This document shows, piece by piece, positions 16,954 through 26,598 of a DNA stretch of 61,810 bases (the first letter of the stretch is position 1; every line of letters begins with the position of its first letter). The position numbers and the translations under genes were made by a program. The DNA comes from JAGMXM01 sp964458325 (GTDB taxonomy: Bacteria; Verrucomicrobiota; Verrucomicrobiia; Limisphaerales; UBA1319), in NCBI GenBank assembly GCA_964458325.1, contig CAYWIM010000013.1, forward strand, positions 1-61,810, written 5' to 3'. Below the pieces are notes generated by a model. That model made no database searches and was not told the origin of the DNA. It worked only from the letters and a program-made list of their open reading frames with translations.

Positions 16954-18846
16954 ATGCGGAAGGTCGCCACCATTTTCGTGCTTTCGGTTTTCGGGCCCAG
17001 TCTGGTCCTGGCGTGGCTGGCGGTTCGATCGTTGCGCGACCAGCAGTTTCTGCTGGAACGTCAGCAGGTCCTTCTGTGCCAGAGCGAGGTGCTTGCCATC
17101 GCCGGCGGCATCAACGGCCGCCTGGCCGAACACCAGCGCGAGTTCGGTCTTCAGGTCGAGGCAATGCTGGCGGGTCAACCGGCATCGGCCGTGGCCGCGG
17201 TCTTCGACCAGCATCTGCCCGATATATGGCCATGGGCGGAGGTGGGATTTGTCGCGTCGCTCGACGGGGCGATTCTGTCGCCTGCGCCGCCGGCCGGGGC
17301 TCGCTCGAGGCAGTTCCTGTCGGAGAACGACCTGTTCTTCAGCAACCGGGGCACGCTCGAGGTGTATAACAATCCCAAGAGCGTCAACTACAGCCAGCTG
17401 GCCGAGGCCCAGCAGGCCATGCGGCAGATCGGCGGGCCTGGCCCGCAGGCGATCCTGCCCGTCGAACCGGCCGCCGTCCAGGCCCGCCCCCCTCCCCCAA
17501 CCAGGAACGTCGCGGTCCCTCGGCAGGTCGTCCCCTTGAACGATCCTCAGGCTGCCGACAACTACTTTTCGCGACTGGCGGCCTCCGAGGCCCATTTCCG
17601 GGATCTGATTGGCGATGCCGCCGAGGGGTCGCTGGCGCGATTTGTCGGCAGCCAGCTGCGGCTCTGGATCTGGCGCCGATCGCCGCAGGATCCGCAGCTG
17701 GTATTCGGCGCGCAGCTCGACCTCTCCCGCCTGCGCCAGGATCTCCAAGAGCGATTCCTGGTCCTGCCCGGCGCCCGCCCGTCCGCGGCGACCGCTCGGG
17801 ACTCGCAGCCCCGCGCGGACCTGCGGGGCCGGGTTTGCCTGGCATTGATTGACGAGGCGGGCCGTCCGCTGGCGCGGAGCCACCCGAATTTCCAGGCTGA
17901 CTGGCGGCATCCATTCGTCGCGACCGAGATCGGCGAGATCCTGCCCCGCTGGGAGGTGTGCGCATACCTGCTGGATCCAGCCCAGCTGGCCCGAATGGCC
18001 GCCTCGATCCGGTTGACCCTGGGGTTTCTGGTGGCGGTCCTGCTGTCCGCCATCGCCGCGGGCGGCTGGCTGGTGGTGCGGGACCTGCGCCGCGAGCTGA
18101 CTCTGGCCCGCCAAAAGACCGATTTTGTGAGCAACGTTTCCCACGAGCTGAAGACCCCGCTGACCTCGATCCGGATGTTTGCCGAGCTGCTGGCTGACGG
18201 CCGCGTCACCCAGGCTGAGAAGCAGCGCGATTACCTCCGCATCATCACCGTCGAAGCCGGCCGCCTGGCTCGGCTGATCAACAACGTGCTCGATTTCTCC
18301 CGGCTCGAACGCGGAGAAAAGAAGTTCCAGTTCCTCGCCTGCGATCTCGTGGAAATCGTCCGGGAGACGGCCGAGTCTTTTCGTCCCCATCTGCAATCGA
18401 ACGGATTCGCCCTCGAATGCCGGCTGCCGCCGGAGCCGCGGATGGTCCGGGGCGACCGGGACGGCCTGGCCCAGATCCTGGTCAACCTGCTCTCGAACGC
18501 CGAGAAATACTCGGGCGACGGCCGTGAGATCGAAGTCCGCATCGCGGACGGCTCCGATCCCGCCGTCGTGGAAATCGAAGTGCTCGATCGCGGCATGGGC
18601 GTGCCCCGCGGGTGCGAGGAGAAGATATTCGAGAAATTCTTCCGGGCCCACGACACGCTGGCCAGCGGGATTCAGGGATCGGGTCTAGGCCTGACGCTGG
18701 CTCGCCAGGTCGCCCGCGCGCACGGCGGCGACCTGGATTATCGTCCGCGTGCCGGCGGGGGGAGCTGTTTCCTTTTGCGGCTGCCTCGAGCGGGGCCGGC
18801 GGCGCCCGGTCCTGCCCCGATTCTGGAGAACCTCGATGCCTGCTGA
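16954..18846 (+). CDS. Membrane sensor histidine kinase
   Basis: Senses an unknown signal and phosphorylates the downstream regulator. The 630-residue product has an N-terminal transmembrane segment (VATIFVLSVFGPSLVLAWLA), a large periplasmic domain (about residues 27-345) without a family I recognise, and a second membrane segment (LTLGFLVAVLLSAIAAGGWL). The HisKA box is FVSNVSHELKTPL with phospho-acceptor His397. The HATPase domain shows the N box LVNLLSNAEKYS, G1 DRGMGVP, the F box EKIFEKFFRA and G2 GSGLGLTLAR. No HAMP domain is evident. Its last codons overlap the response-regulator start by 11 bp, so the two are translationally coupled. Confidence 0.95.
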   Translation: MRKVATIFVLSVFGPSLVLAWLAVRSLRDQQFLLERQQVLLCQSEVLAIAGGINGRLAEHQREFGLQVEAMLAGQPASAVAAVFDQHLPDIWPWAEVGFVASLDGAILSPAPPAGARSRQFLSENDLFFSNRGTLEVYNNPKSVNYSQLAEAQQAMRQIGGPGPQAILPVEPAAVQARPPPPTRNVAVPRQVVPLNDPQAADNYFSRLAASEAHFRDLIGDAAEGSLARFVGSQLRLWIWRRSPQDPQLVFGAQLDLSRLRQDLQERFLVLPGARPSAATARDSQPRADLRGRVCLALIDEAGRPLARSHPNFQADWRHPFVATEIGEILPRWEVCAYLLDPAQLARMAASIRLTLGFLVAVLLSAIAAGGWLVVRDLRRELTLARQKTDFVSNVSHELKTPLTSIRMFAELLADGRVTQAEKQRDYLRIITVEAGRLARLINNVLDFSRLERGEKKFQFLACDLVEIVRETAESFRPHLQSNGFALECRLPPEPRMVRGDRDGLAQILVNLLSNAEKYSGDGREIEVRIADGSDPAVVEIEVLDRGMGVPRGCEEKIFEKFFRAHDTLASGIQGSGLGLTLARQVARAHGGDLDYRPRAGGGSCFLLRLPRAGPAAPGPAPILENLDAC

Positions 18847-19534
18847 CCGCCCGAAAATCCTGGTCGTCGAGGACGATCCCCACATCCAGATCGGTCTCGA
18901 AGAGCTGCTTGGAAGCGAGGGATTCGCGGTGGCCATCCGCGCGCGCGGCGACCAGGCCGAGGAGGCTGTGCGCCGCGAGCGGCCCGCCCTCGTCATCCTG
19001 GACGTGATGTTGCCCGGCCTCAGCGGCTACGATGTCTGCAAGAGGCTCCGCCAGGATCGGGTGGGTGTTCCCATCCTGATGCTCACCGCCAAGGGCCAGG
19101 AGATCGACAAGGTCGTCGGCCTCGAGCTGGGGGCGGACGATTACCTGACCAAGCCATTTGGGGTCCGCGAGCTGCTGGCGCGAATCCACGCGTTGCTGCG
19201 GCGCGCCGCCCCCCCCGCCGCCGCATCGACTCGAGATCCGTTCCCGATCGGCGATGCCATGGTCGATCCCCGGACGTTCCAGATCCGGCGCGGCGCGATC
19301 GAGGAGGAGCTGACCGCGCGCGAGCTGAAGCTGCTCCAGTTTTTTTCGGCGCATCCGGGCGAGGTGCTCTCGCGGGACCAGCTTCTCAACGAAGTCTGGG
19401 GCTACCACTATTACGGCACAACCCGGACGCTCGATCAGGTCATCGTCTCCCTGCGCCGGAAGCTGGGGGACTCGGCGGAGGCTCCGCGTCATTTGCTGAC
19501 CGTGCACGGTGTGGGCTACAAGCTGCAGCCGTGA
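18836..19534 (+). CDS. Response regulator, OmpR/PhoB type
   Basis: DNA-binding partner of the preceding histidine kinase. The 232-residue product has a receiver domain with acidic pair EDD near residue 12, phospho-acceptor Asp56 (LVILDVMLPG) and Lys106 (DYLTKPFG). A winged-helix output domain follows: LTARELKLLQFFSAHPGEV, then LLNEVWGYHYYGTTRTLDQ and VHGVGYKLQP. ATG 18836 overlaps the kinase stop codon. The target genes cannot be seen. The pilus-like operon that converges on it is a neighbour, not evidence of control. Confidence 0.96.
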   Translation: MPADRPKILVVEDDPHIQIGLEELLGSEGFAVAIRARGDQAEEAVRRERPALVILDVMLPGLSGYDVCKRLRQDRVGVPILMLTAKGQEIDKVVGLELGADDYLTKPFGVRELLARIHALLRRAAPPAAASTRDPFPIGDAMVDPRTFQIRRGAIEEELTARELKLLQFFSAHPGEVLSRDQLLNEVWGYHYYGTTRTLDQVIVSLRRKLGDSAEAPRHLLTVHGVGYKLQP

Positions 19535-19554
19535 GGCGGCCAATCCCGGCCGGG

Positions 19555-21345
19555 CTACCCTCCCGCCGGCTGCCGGAAGGACTGGATCGCGTGCCCTTCC
19601 TGCAGGTGGGGCTCGAGCAGGGAGATCTGGCTGATCCGCAAGGTGATCCTTTGCAGCTCGGCGACCGAGATCCAGCCATGCTGCACCTTGTGGAATCCCT
19701 GCGATCGCAGGGACCGCCAGCCGTCGCCTGCGGCGGCCTCGCGCAGCTGGCTGGTCCTGATCCCCGGCTGCAGCATCTCCGCGATCTCGTCGGTCACCAG
19801 AAAGAACTCGTACAGGGCGATGCGGCCGCGAAATCCGTTTTGCGAGCACTCGACGCAGCCGGCTCCGCGCGATGCCTGCACTTGGCCGGGATCGATCTTG
19901 AGGGTCTCGGCCATCTCCTGCCGGAAATCATCGGGGACGGCGGGGTCCGGCGCCAGGCAATGCCGGCAGATCCGCCGGGCCAGGCGCTGGGCAATGCTGC
20001 ACACCAGGGAGGACCCCACCAGGAAGGGCTCGATCTTCATCTCGATGAGCCGCGTGATGGCGCTCACGCTGTCGTTGGTGTGCAGGGTTGAAAACACCAG
20101 ATGGCCCGTCTGCGCCGCGCGGATGGCGATCTCGGCCGTCTCCATGTCCCGGATCTCGCCGATCAGGATCACATCCGGATCGTGCCGCAGCACGGAGCGC
20201 AGTCCGTTGGAAAACGTCAGGCCGATCTCGTCGTGGGTCTGGATCTGCGAGATCCCTTCGAGCTGGTATTCGACGGGGTTCTCGATCGTGATGATCTTGC
20301 GTCCGACGTCGTTGGCGTGCGCCAGGGCGGCATAGAGGGTGGTGGTTTTTCCGCTGCCGGTCGGCCCGGTCAGCAGGACCAGCCCTTGCGACAGCCGGGT
20401 CAGGTTCTCCATGATCGCCTGCTGTTCGGGCTCCATGCCCAGCTGCGCCAGGTCCAGGAACAGGCTCTGCCGGCCGAGGATCCGAAGGCAGACCGCCTCC
20501 CCGTTCTTGATGGGAATCACCGACACGCGAAGCGCGTATTCCTCCTTGCCGGTTTTCATGGCGATGCGGCCGTCCTGCGGGACGCGGCGCTCGGCGATGT
20601 TGAGCCCGGCCATCACCTTCAGGCGTGAGACCAGGGATTCGTAGACCTGGCGCAAGCCAGCCGGGACCGGCACATCCTGCAAAAGGCCGTCGATCCGATA
20701 CCGCAGCCGGATCCAGGTGTTGTAGGGCTCGATGTGGACGTCGGTGGCGTCGAGCCGAAGCGCCTCGATCAGGATCTGATCCACGAACGCCGCCACGGAC
20801 GCGTCCATCTCCCCCCCCTCCTCGGAGGTTCGGAGGTCCAGGACGATTTCCTGGGACATCCCGGGCCCGCTCAGCCCCTCGCGCAGCTGCTGGATCGTGT
20901 CGGCGCCCAGCCCGTATTTCTGTTTGATCACCGAGTGGATGCTGCTGGGGGGTGCGATGACCAGCTTGAGGCGTTTCCCCAGCAGCAGCCGCAGATTGCC
21001 CTGCTCGTTCAGGGGCGGCGGCTCGCTGATTGCCAGGGTCAGCAGCCCTCCCTGGTGGGCGACGGGGATGATCCGATAGTGCAGCACCAGCTTCACCGGG
21101 ACCAGCCCCAGGATGCTCTTGTCCAGATCCAGAGCCGTCAGATCGACAAAATCCAAGTGGTTCAGCGTGGCCAGCGCGCGGTAGGTGTCCTCCTCGGACG
21201 CGTAGTTCAGGTCCACGATTGCCCGGTGCTGGGGGATGTTCAGGCGCGATTGGCGGCGGCGCGCCAGCTCGAGGTGTTTCTCGCTGATCTTGCCGCTGGC
21301 GAGCAGCAGATCTCCGACTTCCTTCCTGGGCGCGTTCGATTTCAT
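19555..21345 (-). CDS. pilB: PilB/GspE-type assembly ATPase
   Basis: Cytoplasmic hexameric ATPase that would power assembly of a type IV pilus or type II secretion pseudopilus. The 596-residue product from ATG 21345 has an N-terminal MshEN/GspE-N domain (about residues 1-160). The ATPase domain has Walker A GPTGSGKTT, the Asp box, Walker B LRHDPDVILIGEIRD, the His box GHLVFSTLHTND and a tetracysteine zinc site (CRHC and CVEC). The start codon overlaps the stop of the PilP-like gene (ATGA), so it is the last gene of the operon. A longer frame to 21657 is the antisense-like extension across that gene and is rejected. Spacing to the response-regulator stop is 20 bp, convergent. Confidence 0.95.
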   Translation of the reverse strand: MKSNAPRKEVGDLLLASGKISEKHLELARRRQSRLNIPQHRAIVDLNYASEEDTYRALATLNHLDFVDLTALDLDKSILGLVPVKLVLHYRIIPVAHQGGLLTLAISEPPPLNEQGNLRLLLGKRLKLVIAPPSSIHSVIKQKYGLGADTIQQLREGLSGPGMSQEIVLDLRTSEEGGEMDASVAAFVDQILIEALRLDATDVHIEPYNTWIRLRYRIDGLLQDVPVPAGLRQVYESLVSRLKVMAGLNIAERRVPQDGRIAMKTGKEEYALRVSVIPIKNGEAVCLRILGRQSLFLDLAQLGMEPEQQAIMENLTRLSQGLVLLTGPTGSGKTTTLYAALAHANDVGRKIITIENPVEYQLEGISQIQTHDEIGLTFSNGLRSVLRHDPDVILIGEIRDMETAEIAIRAAQTGHLVFSTLHTNDSVSAITRLIEMKIEPFLVGSSLVCSIAQRLARRICRHCLAPDPAVPDDFRQEMAETLKIDPGQVQASRGAGCVECSQNGFRGRIALYEFFLVTDEIAEMLQPGIRTSQLREAAAGDGWRSLRSQGFHKVQHGWISVAELQRITLRISQISLLEPHLQEGHAIQSFRQPAGG

Positions 21346-21860
21346 GGGCGGTTCAGTGGCACCTCGACGGACTTCTTTTGGTTGAACTCGAGCACCAGCT
21401 CCGAGCCGGCCGCGTCTTTGAGTTTCAACTGCCGCAGCGCGATGTCCGCAATCGCGTAGCCGGCTGCCACCTCGGTTCCGGCAGGCCCGATCACCAGCCG
21501 GTCGCCGGCCCGGACATAGGCCCGGCGCTCCCCCGCGCTTGTCACGTAATGCCCCTGATAGAGCAGCTCGATCTTGGTCGAGGAAGGAGGCGGCGGGGCC
21601 GGCGCCGGGGGTGGAGACGGGTTGGCGAAGAGCGGCGCTCGAGGATCGGGCGCCCATGCCAGGTTGGTCACCGCGCCCAGCGAAAGCGTCTCATCCAGCT
21701 GCCGGAGCCGCTGGATCCGCGAAAGAGCGCCCCCTCCGGGCAGCTCGGGCGGCGACGGCGCCGCCGCCCGCAGATGGCGCCACATCTCCGTCCCCAGGTA
21801 TCCCAGCACCAGGATCATCAGCAGAGCCAGAACGATGCGTTTGGACAGTGGCGTGAGCAT
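21342..21860 (-). CDS. PilP/GspC-like inner membrane protein
   Basis: Likely the link between the inner-membrane PilN/PilO complex and the outer-membrane secretin. This is inferred from position and shape, since sequence similarity is faint. The 172-residue product has an N-terminal membrane anchor (IVLALLMILVLGYLGTEMW), a Pro-rich spacer (PPPAPAPPPPS) and a small beta-domain with ELLYQGHYVTSAGERRAYV and GDRLVIGPAGTEVAAGYAIADI. That strand order (x-L-x-Y-x-G, then x-V-x-x-G-x) is what PilP and GspC homology-region domains show. The stop overlaps the pilB start; the upstream PilO-like gene is 6 bp away. Confidence 0.65.
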   Translation of the reverse strand: MLTPLSKRIVLALLMILVLGYLGTEMWRHLRAAAPSPPELPGGGALSRIQRLRQLDETLSLGAVTNLAWAPDPRAPLFANPSPPPAPAPPPPSSTKIELLYQGHYVTSAGERRAYVRAGDRLVIGPAGTEVAAGYAIADIALRQLKLKDAAGSELVLEFNQKKSVEVPLNRP

Positions 21861-21866
21861 GCGAGT

Positions 21867-22718
21867 TCAGGTCGCCGGTCGCCGGCCGCTTTCCACCGGG
21901 GACGGATCCAACACGAAACCGCTCACGACGGCATCGATCCGCACCTGGCCATTTCCCTCGGGGACCGCCGTGCAAAGCCATCGGTCGAGGAACAGGGCGG
22001 GTTTGCCCGCCGATACCACGGGCAGATCCAGCTCCTTCATCTCTTGGGCGCGCAGGAGCAGGCTTCGCAGAAAAACCACGGCCGCGTTGACGCTCCCGAC
22101 CCACTCGAGGCGGACTGGGAACTCGAGCAGGGTGCGCTTCCCCTCGCCGGTCAGGATCGTGCGCATGGGGAGGGCTCGGGCCGATTTCACCGCCGCCGGC
22201 CCCGCCGCCACGACCGTGGTCAGCGCGTGGTTCATCATCGCCAGCTCGGCCCAGAGCAGCGCCGGCCGTTCCCGCCCGGACACATATTCCGGGTAGCCGG
22301 CCAGCGCCGCCGGCTCCAGCCCCACCTTCTTCACCTGCGCCAGCTGCCGCAGCTCGGCCATCATCTGCTGCCGGCTCTGGTCGAAGTCGAAAAACTGGAA
22401 CGGCTCCTGCAGGCGCGTCTGAACCTCCGGCTCGAGTGCGAGCCGGGCGTCGAGCAGCTCGTTGGAGCGCTGGCTGGCCTGGAGGGATTTCTCGGCCAGA
22501 ATCTGGCTCTCGTTCATGGTTTCGAGGTCCAGGCCGAGCCGGGTCCGGTTGCGCAGGTTGACCTCGACGAGCTTGTCCCAATTGGCCGTCAGAGATTGGC
22601 CGAGCCGGACCAGCCGATCCGAGGCGGGAAGGAAGACGGCAAAATAAAAAACCGCCAGCGCGCCGGTCGTCGCCAGCAGCAGCTTTTGCAGCCGAAGGAT
22701 GTTGGTGAACTTCAGCAC
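21867..22718 (-). CDS. PilO-like inner membrane protein
   Basis: Probably the PilO-type alignment-complex protein that pairs with PilN in the periplasm. The 283-residue product has one N-terminal membrane segment (LLLATTGALAVFYFAVFLPAS), a predicted coiled-coil region (about residues 40-130, rich in Leu, Gln, Glu and Arg), and a mixed alpha/beta C-terminal region with LEFPVRLEWVGSVNAAVVFLRSL. That segment is like the ferredoxin-like domain of PilO (FPVxLxLxGSYxxLxxFL). The corresponding position in the Akkermansia pilus-like locus is, to my knowledge, the one holding the Amuc_1100 protein. Homology to that protein is inferred from context, not tested. Gaps to both neighbours are 6-10 bp. Confidence 0.65.
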   Translation of the reverse strand: MLKFTNILRLQKLLLATTGALAVFYFAVFLPASDRLVRLGQSLTANWDKLVEVNLRNRTRLGLDLETMNESQILAEKSLQASQRSNELLDARLALEPEVQTRLQEPFQFFDFDQSRQQMMAELRQLAQVKKVGLEPAALAGYPEYVSGRERPALLWAELAMMNHALTTVVAAGPAAVKSARALPMRTILTGEGKRTLLEFPVRLEWVGSVNAAVVFLRSLLLRAQEMKELDLPVVSAGKPALFLDRWLCTAVPEGNGQVRIDAVVSGFVLDPSPVESGRRPAT

Positions 22719-22728
22719 GGGGATTCCA

Positions 22729-24495
22729 CTAGGGCGCCCGGGCCGGCGCGGCCGGTGCGGGGGTCTTGCCGGGCGCCGTCCGGACCAGCGGACGCGGCAG
22801 CTCCAGGTCGGCCAGATCGATGAACAGCGCGAAGTTGCGTTCGGCCATGTAAAGCCGAGGATCGGCTGCGTTGGTGCTCCGTTGGCTGGCGGGCAGCGTG
22901 TCGACGTTCTTGAAAAACGGCGTCTGCTTCAGCTCGGCCACCAGCGCCTTCAACGCGCCCTGCCGGTCGCCAGCCGACGGGGCGATGTTGAGCTCCACGA
23001 CGAAATCGCTGGCGGAAGCGGTCTGGTTGGTGGTGGGGCCTTCGTGGGGCCGATCCGGGGCGTTGGTCGCCAAAGGGGCCACGGTAGCGCCGCGGAAATA
23101 GCTCGAGGAATCCGCCAGCGTTACCAGCCAGAGATCCTTGCCCTGCCGCACCTTCTGCAAGGCCGCCAGCGTGGATAAAGTGTCCACAGTCCTCTTGTGC
23201 CGTTCCATCACGGGCAGCATGCGGGAGTATTCGATTTCCTGCTGCTGGAGCAGCAGCTCGACCGCATGCGATTTTCGCAGGGCCGCCTCGGTGTTGTCCA
23301 CCTGGCGGCCGATCCAATGTCCCAGCGCCAGCTTGTAGATCGTTCCTCCCAGCAGGCAGACCAGCACCAGCCCCACGAGCATCCAGCCCGTCCATGTCAG
23401 GGTCGCCAGCTGCTGCTGGCGCCGCTTATGCGCCTGCAGCCGCGGGGGCAGCAGGGTGGGCTGAGACGCCGATCGTTCGAGGCTTTGCAGCGCCAGCCCC
23501 CAGGCCACCGCCAGCCGCCCCCAGGGCATTCGCTCCTGGCCTTCGACGGACTTCGCCAGCCAGGGCTCGAAGCTGAAACGCGGCTGCCGCCGCAAATACT
23601 CGAGAAGCCCCGGCTGCTCGAGGCCCCCGCCCGATATCCGGATCGCAAACGGCTTGTTCTTCGGCCGCAGCTCCTGCACCTCCTCCATCCAGTCCCGCAG
23701 ACATTTCTCGAGGTCCTGAAGCCAGATGTCGACCACCGACCAGAACCCGGGCAGCGCATCGGGGCCCTCGAACAGATCCACAGTCCGCTTGATCAACTCG
23801 GCTTCTTCGAACGACGCTTTGCGGAGCGAGGCGATGGCGCTGGTGAAGGACTCGCTCCCGATCGGGTAGCTGGTTGCCAGCACCCCCCGCCCCTGGACCA
23901 CGGCGGCCACCACCGTGCAGGTGGCCCCCAGGTCCACCAGCACCACCGGCTCGTCGAGTTTCCGGCCCCGAAGCCATGCCGTCACCAGCGCGCTGGCCGG
24001 CGTGGTGATCTCCTCGCACGGCGCCAGATCCGCGTCCGGATAGATCCGCTGCAGCTGCCCCTGGATCTCCGATTCGCGCGACAGCGTCACGCCGAACGGA
24101 TTCTGGAATCGGCCGAAAGGCGGCAGGGCCCGATAATCGTAGATGATGGCGCTTTCGCTCAGGCCGCTCAGGTTGCGGGCTTCGCTCTCGATCCGCTGGC
24201 GGATCTCGGCCGGCTTGCCGCCGGGCAGGTCGATGACGTTCGACAGGGCCAGGTGCTGGGGGATCGCCAGGGCGACGGGGTAATCCCCCCACTCCCGCAC
24301 GAGCTCCTGCAGGTGGCGATCCACCTCCTCGATCGTCAGCAGGCCTTCCTGCTGCAGATCCACCATGTGCCACCGCAGCAGCCGAATCCGCCCCAGGCTC
24401 TTCTCGGCCATCACCAGTTTGAGATGGCTGCTCCCCAGGTCGATCGCGATCACCCGGCGCGCCAGCAGGGAAAAAATCAGATGGTCCGTGAGCAT
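22729..24495 (-). CDS. PilM-PilN fusion protein
   Basis: Combines the cytoplasmic actin-like PilM and the membrane PilN of type IV pilus alignment complexes in one 588-residue chain. Residues 1-350 look like the FtsA/PilM fold: VIAIDLGSSHLKLV (phosphate 1), VVLVDLGATCTVVAAV (phosphate 2), SYPIGSESFTSAI and FAIRISGGGLEQ. Residues 366-388 form a transmembrane segment (LTWTGWMLVGLVLVCLLGGT). A coiled-coil stretch (AALRKSHAVELLLQQQEIE) and a PilN-like periplasmic domain follow, including FVVELNIAPSAGDRQGALKALVAEL and a low-complexity tail. In most bacteria PilM and PilN are separate and bind through the PilN N-terminus. Here the linkage is covalent. Confidence 0.75.
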   Translation of the reverse strand: MLTDHLIFSLLARRVIAIDLGSSHLKLVMAEKSLGRIRLLRWHMVDLQQEGLLTIEEVDRHLQELVREWGDYPVALAIPQHLALSNVIDLPGGKPAEIRQRIESEARNLSGLSESAIIYDYRALPPFGRFQNPFGVTLSRESEIQGQLQRIYPDADLAPCEEITTPASALVTAWLRGRKLDEPVVLVDLGATCTVVAAVVQGRGVLATSYPIGSESFTSAIASLRKASFEEAELIKRTVDLFEGPDALPGFWSVVDIWLQDLEKCLRDWMEEVQELRPKNKPFAIRISGGGLEQPGLLEYLRRQPRFSFEPWLAKSVEGQERMPWGRLAVAWGLALQSLERSASQPTLLPPRLQAHKRRQQQLATLTWTGWMLVGLVLVCLLGGTIYKLALGHWIGRQVDNTEAALRKSHAVELLLQQQEIEYSRMLPVMERHKRTVDTLSTLAALQKVRQGKDLWLVTLADSSSYFRGATVAPLATNAPDRPHEGPTTNQTASASDFVVELNIAPSAGDRQGALKALVAELKQTPFFKNVDTLPASQRSTNAADPRLYMAERNFALFIDLADLELPRPLVRTAPGKTPAPAAPARAP

Positions 24496-24510
24496 ACCCC
24501 CGCGCCGCGC

Positions 24511-26598
24511 CTAGTCGGCGGTCACCATGAATTCCCCCTTTTCCGACAGGAGCGTGGCGGTCACGAACACGAGCAGGTAGCGCGGCCGGTCGACCTCGGT
24601 GCGGCGGCGGAACGCCGCCCCGATCAATGGGATCCGGCTCAGGACCGGCACGGCCTCGATGTAGGAGAGCTGCTCGCGCTGGCTCACGCCCCCCATCACG
24701 ACGGTCTGGCCGGACCGGACGGCGACGCGCGTGGCCAGGCTCTGCTCACGGTATTCGGGCAGCTTGATGTCGAAGGTGTTGACCACATTGCCCGAGGAGT
24801 CCTTGTCTGTGATGGTCGCGAAGGTGACCAGGTTCACATCCTGCGTCACGCGGGGCCGGAGCGCCAGAAGGACCGAATGCCCGTCGCCGCCGATGCTGGC
24901 CACCACGTCCAGCGTCACCCCCGAGTTCAGCTTGGTCGGCTTGCCCTTCGGCACCAGCGACGTCGAGGTCCGCTCCTCCAGGATGGTCTGCGTGACGGTG
25001 TATTCCTCGTAATAGTATTGGATCTTGCCGTCGCTGATGGTGGCCGGCAGGTTGTTGATCAGCGTGACCCGCGGCGCGCTCAGCGTCTCGCTCTCCCCGC
25101 CCTGGTCGAGCGCCGTCAGCGTCGCGCTGAGGGTTTCCCGGTCCAGTATCCCATACCAGCTCTCCTCCAGCCCGAGCCCCACCGAGCCTTCCGCCAGCCC
25201 CGTGTAATCCGTCGGCGACCTCCCCACCGCCAGCGGATTGCGCCCGCTCTCCCAGATCATTCCCAACTGCAAAAACTTGGACTCCGACACCGTGATGAAC
25301 CGGGCCTCGATCAACACCTGCTGCACGGGGCGATCGAATTCCTGGATGATCCGCTCCAGCAGCGCCAGCTGCTCCTCTGTCCCCCGCGCCACGACCAGGT
25401 TCCGTTCGTGATCGATCTGAAACTTGGATCCGCGAAAGAACTTGCGGACCACGGCCTCGATCGACGGCGTCTGGGCGGCGCCGTCGCGGACGAAGTGATC
25501 GAACTTCTGCACCTCGGTCTCGGTGGTGACGTTGTTGGCCGTCACCGTCGTTTTCGTGGTGTCCGAGATTCCGAACTGGGCAGGCAGGAGGAACCCTTCC
25601 CGGAGCTTGTAGAACCGCGTCATCTCCATCGCCTTGCCCACATCCTTGGCATCCGTGATCCAGATCAGTCCGTCCCCAACCTGGAATTGGATCCCCAGGT
25701 TCCGCGCGGCGTATTGGAGGAAATCGCCCAGCCTGGCCCGCTGCATGTTCACGGTCAGCTTCTGCTGAAAAGCGGGCAGGGACCGGTCGGCCACGAAATT
25801 GATCCCCTCGGCCTGCCCGATTTGGAAAATGATGTTCTCGAGGGTCACATCATCCACGTGCACCGCCACCTCCCGATCGAGCAAGGCCGCCATCCGCCCC
25901 TGCTGCGAGCGGAAATCCTCGAGCGTCCCCCGCATCTCGATGGTCCGCCCGTAGCTTTCGGGGATATAGGGCGCCGCCTTGATCTGATCGATCGTGTTGC
26001 GCAGCTCGCTCCGGGGGGGCAATCCCCGCGATGGCGGCTCGGTCAGCAGGCTCCCGACCGTCGGCTCGAAACGGGTGTTCCGGGACGAGATGTCGCGGAT
26101 CTGATCTTCGAGCTCCTTCTCGCGCCGCTTCGGGCCTTCGGTTCGCACCCAGTTGTAGACCCGCATGACGGATGGATCTCGCGGGTCGAGGGCGTAGAGC
26201 GCTGAGGCGCGCGCCTCGGCCTCCCCCCACTGGTTGCGCTGGGCCAGCCCGATGATCTCCCGCAGCTCGCGATCGTAGTTTGGGCTGAAGGCCACCGGCG
26301 GTCCGGCCAGCTTCTCCGCCAGGGTCGGCTGGCCCCTGCCCGGCGCCGCCTGCGGAGGCACCACCAACAGCTCCGCCTGCGCAGCCCGGTTCGTCTCGAC
26401 GCCCGGCGCCGGTCCAGGCGCTGCCGGCGCCGAGGATGCAGCCGCCTCGGCCAGGCCCGGCGGAGGCGCCGCCGGCCGTCGCTGCGCCACCTGGGTCTGA
26501 CCGCAGCCCGCCAGCCAGGGCAGCAGCGCCAGCGCCAGCGCCAGCCGCATCGGCCAGCGCCATCCCTCATCTCGAGTTGGATCGGATTTACTCGGCAT
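24511..26598 (-). CDS. Secretin (GspD/PilQ type), second paralogue
   Basis: Outer-membrane pore of a pilus-like or type II secretion-like machine. The 695-residue product has a lipoprotein signal with lipobox LAGC (Cys32; ATG 26550 would give a shorter, cleaner signal). A helical region and an N-domain follow, including LENIIFQIGQAEGINFVAD and QKLTVNMQRARLGDFLQY, then LVVARGTEEQLALLERIIQEF. The secretin core has PVQQVLIEARFITVSES, SETLSAPRVTLINNLPATI and SGQTVVMGGVSQREQ. It shares most blocks with the upstream paralogue, whose stop it overlaps by 11 bp. The pilMN gene begins 15 bp downstream. Confidence 0.9.
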   Translation of the reverse strand: MPSKSDPTRDEGWRWPMRLALALALLPWLAGCGQTQVAQRRPAAPPPGLAEAAASSAPAAPGPAPGVETNRAAQAELLVVPPQAAPGRGQPTLAEKLAGPPVAFSPNYDRELREIIGLAQRNQWGEAEARASALYALDPRDPSVMRVYNWVRTEGPKRREKELEDQIRDISSRNTRFEPTVGSLLTEPPSRGLPPRSELRNTIDQIKAAPYIPESYGRTIEMRGTLEDFRSQQGRMAALLDREVAVHVDDVTLENIIFQIGQAEGINFVADRSLPAFQQKLTVNMQRARLGDFLQYAARNLGIQFQVGDGLIWITDAKDVGKAMEMTRFYKLREGFLLPAQFGISDTTKTTVTANNVTTETEVQKFDHFVRDGAAQTPSIEAVVRKFFRGSKFQIDHERNLVVARGTEEQLALLERIIQEFDRPVQQVLIEARFITVSESKFLQLGMIWESGRNPLAVGRSPTDYTGLAEGSVGLGLEESWYGILDRETLSATLTALDQGGESETLSAPRVTLINNLPATISDGKIQYYYEEYTVTQTILEERTSTSLVPKGKPTKLNSGVTLDVVASIGGDGHSVLLALRPRVTQDVNLVTFATITDKDSSGNVVNTFDIKLPEYREQSLATRVAVRSGQTVVMGGVSQREQLSYIEAVPVLSRIPLIGAAFRRRTEVDRPRYLLVFVTATLLSEKGEFMVTAD

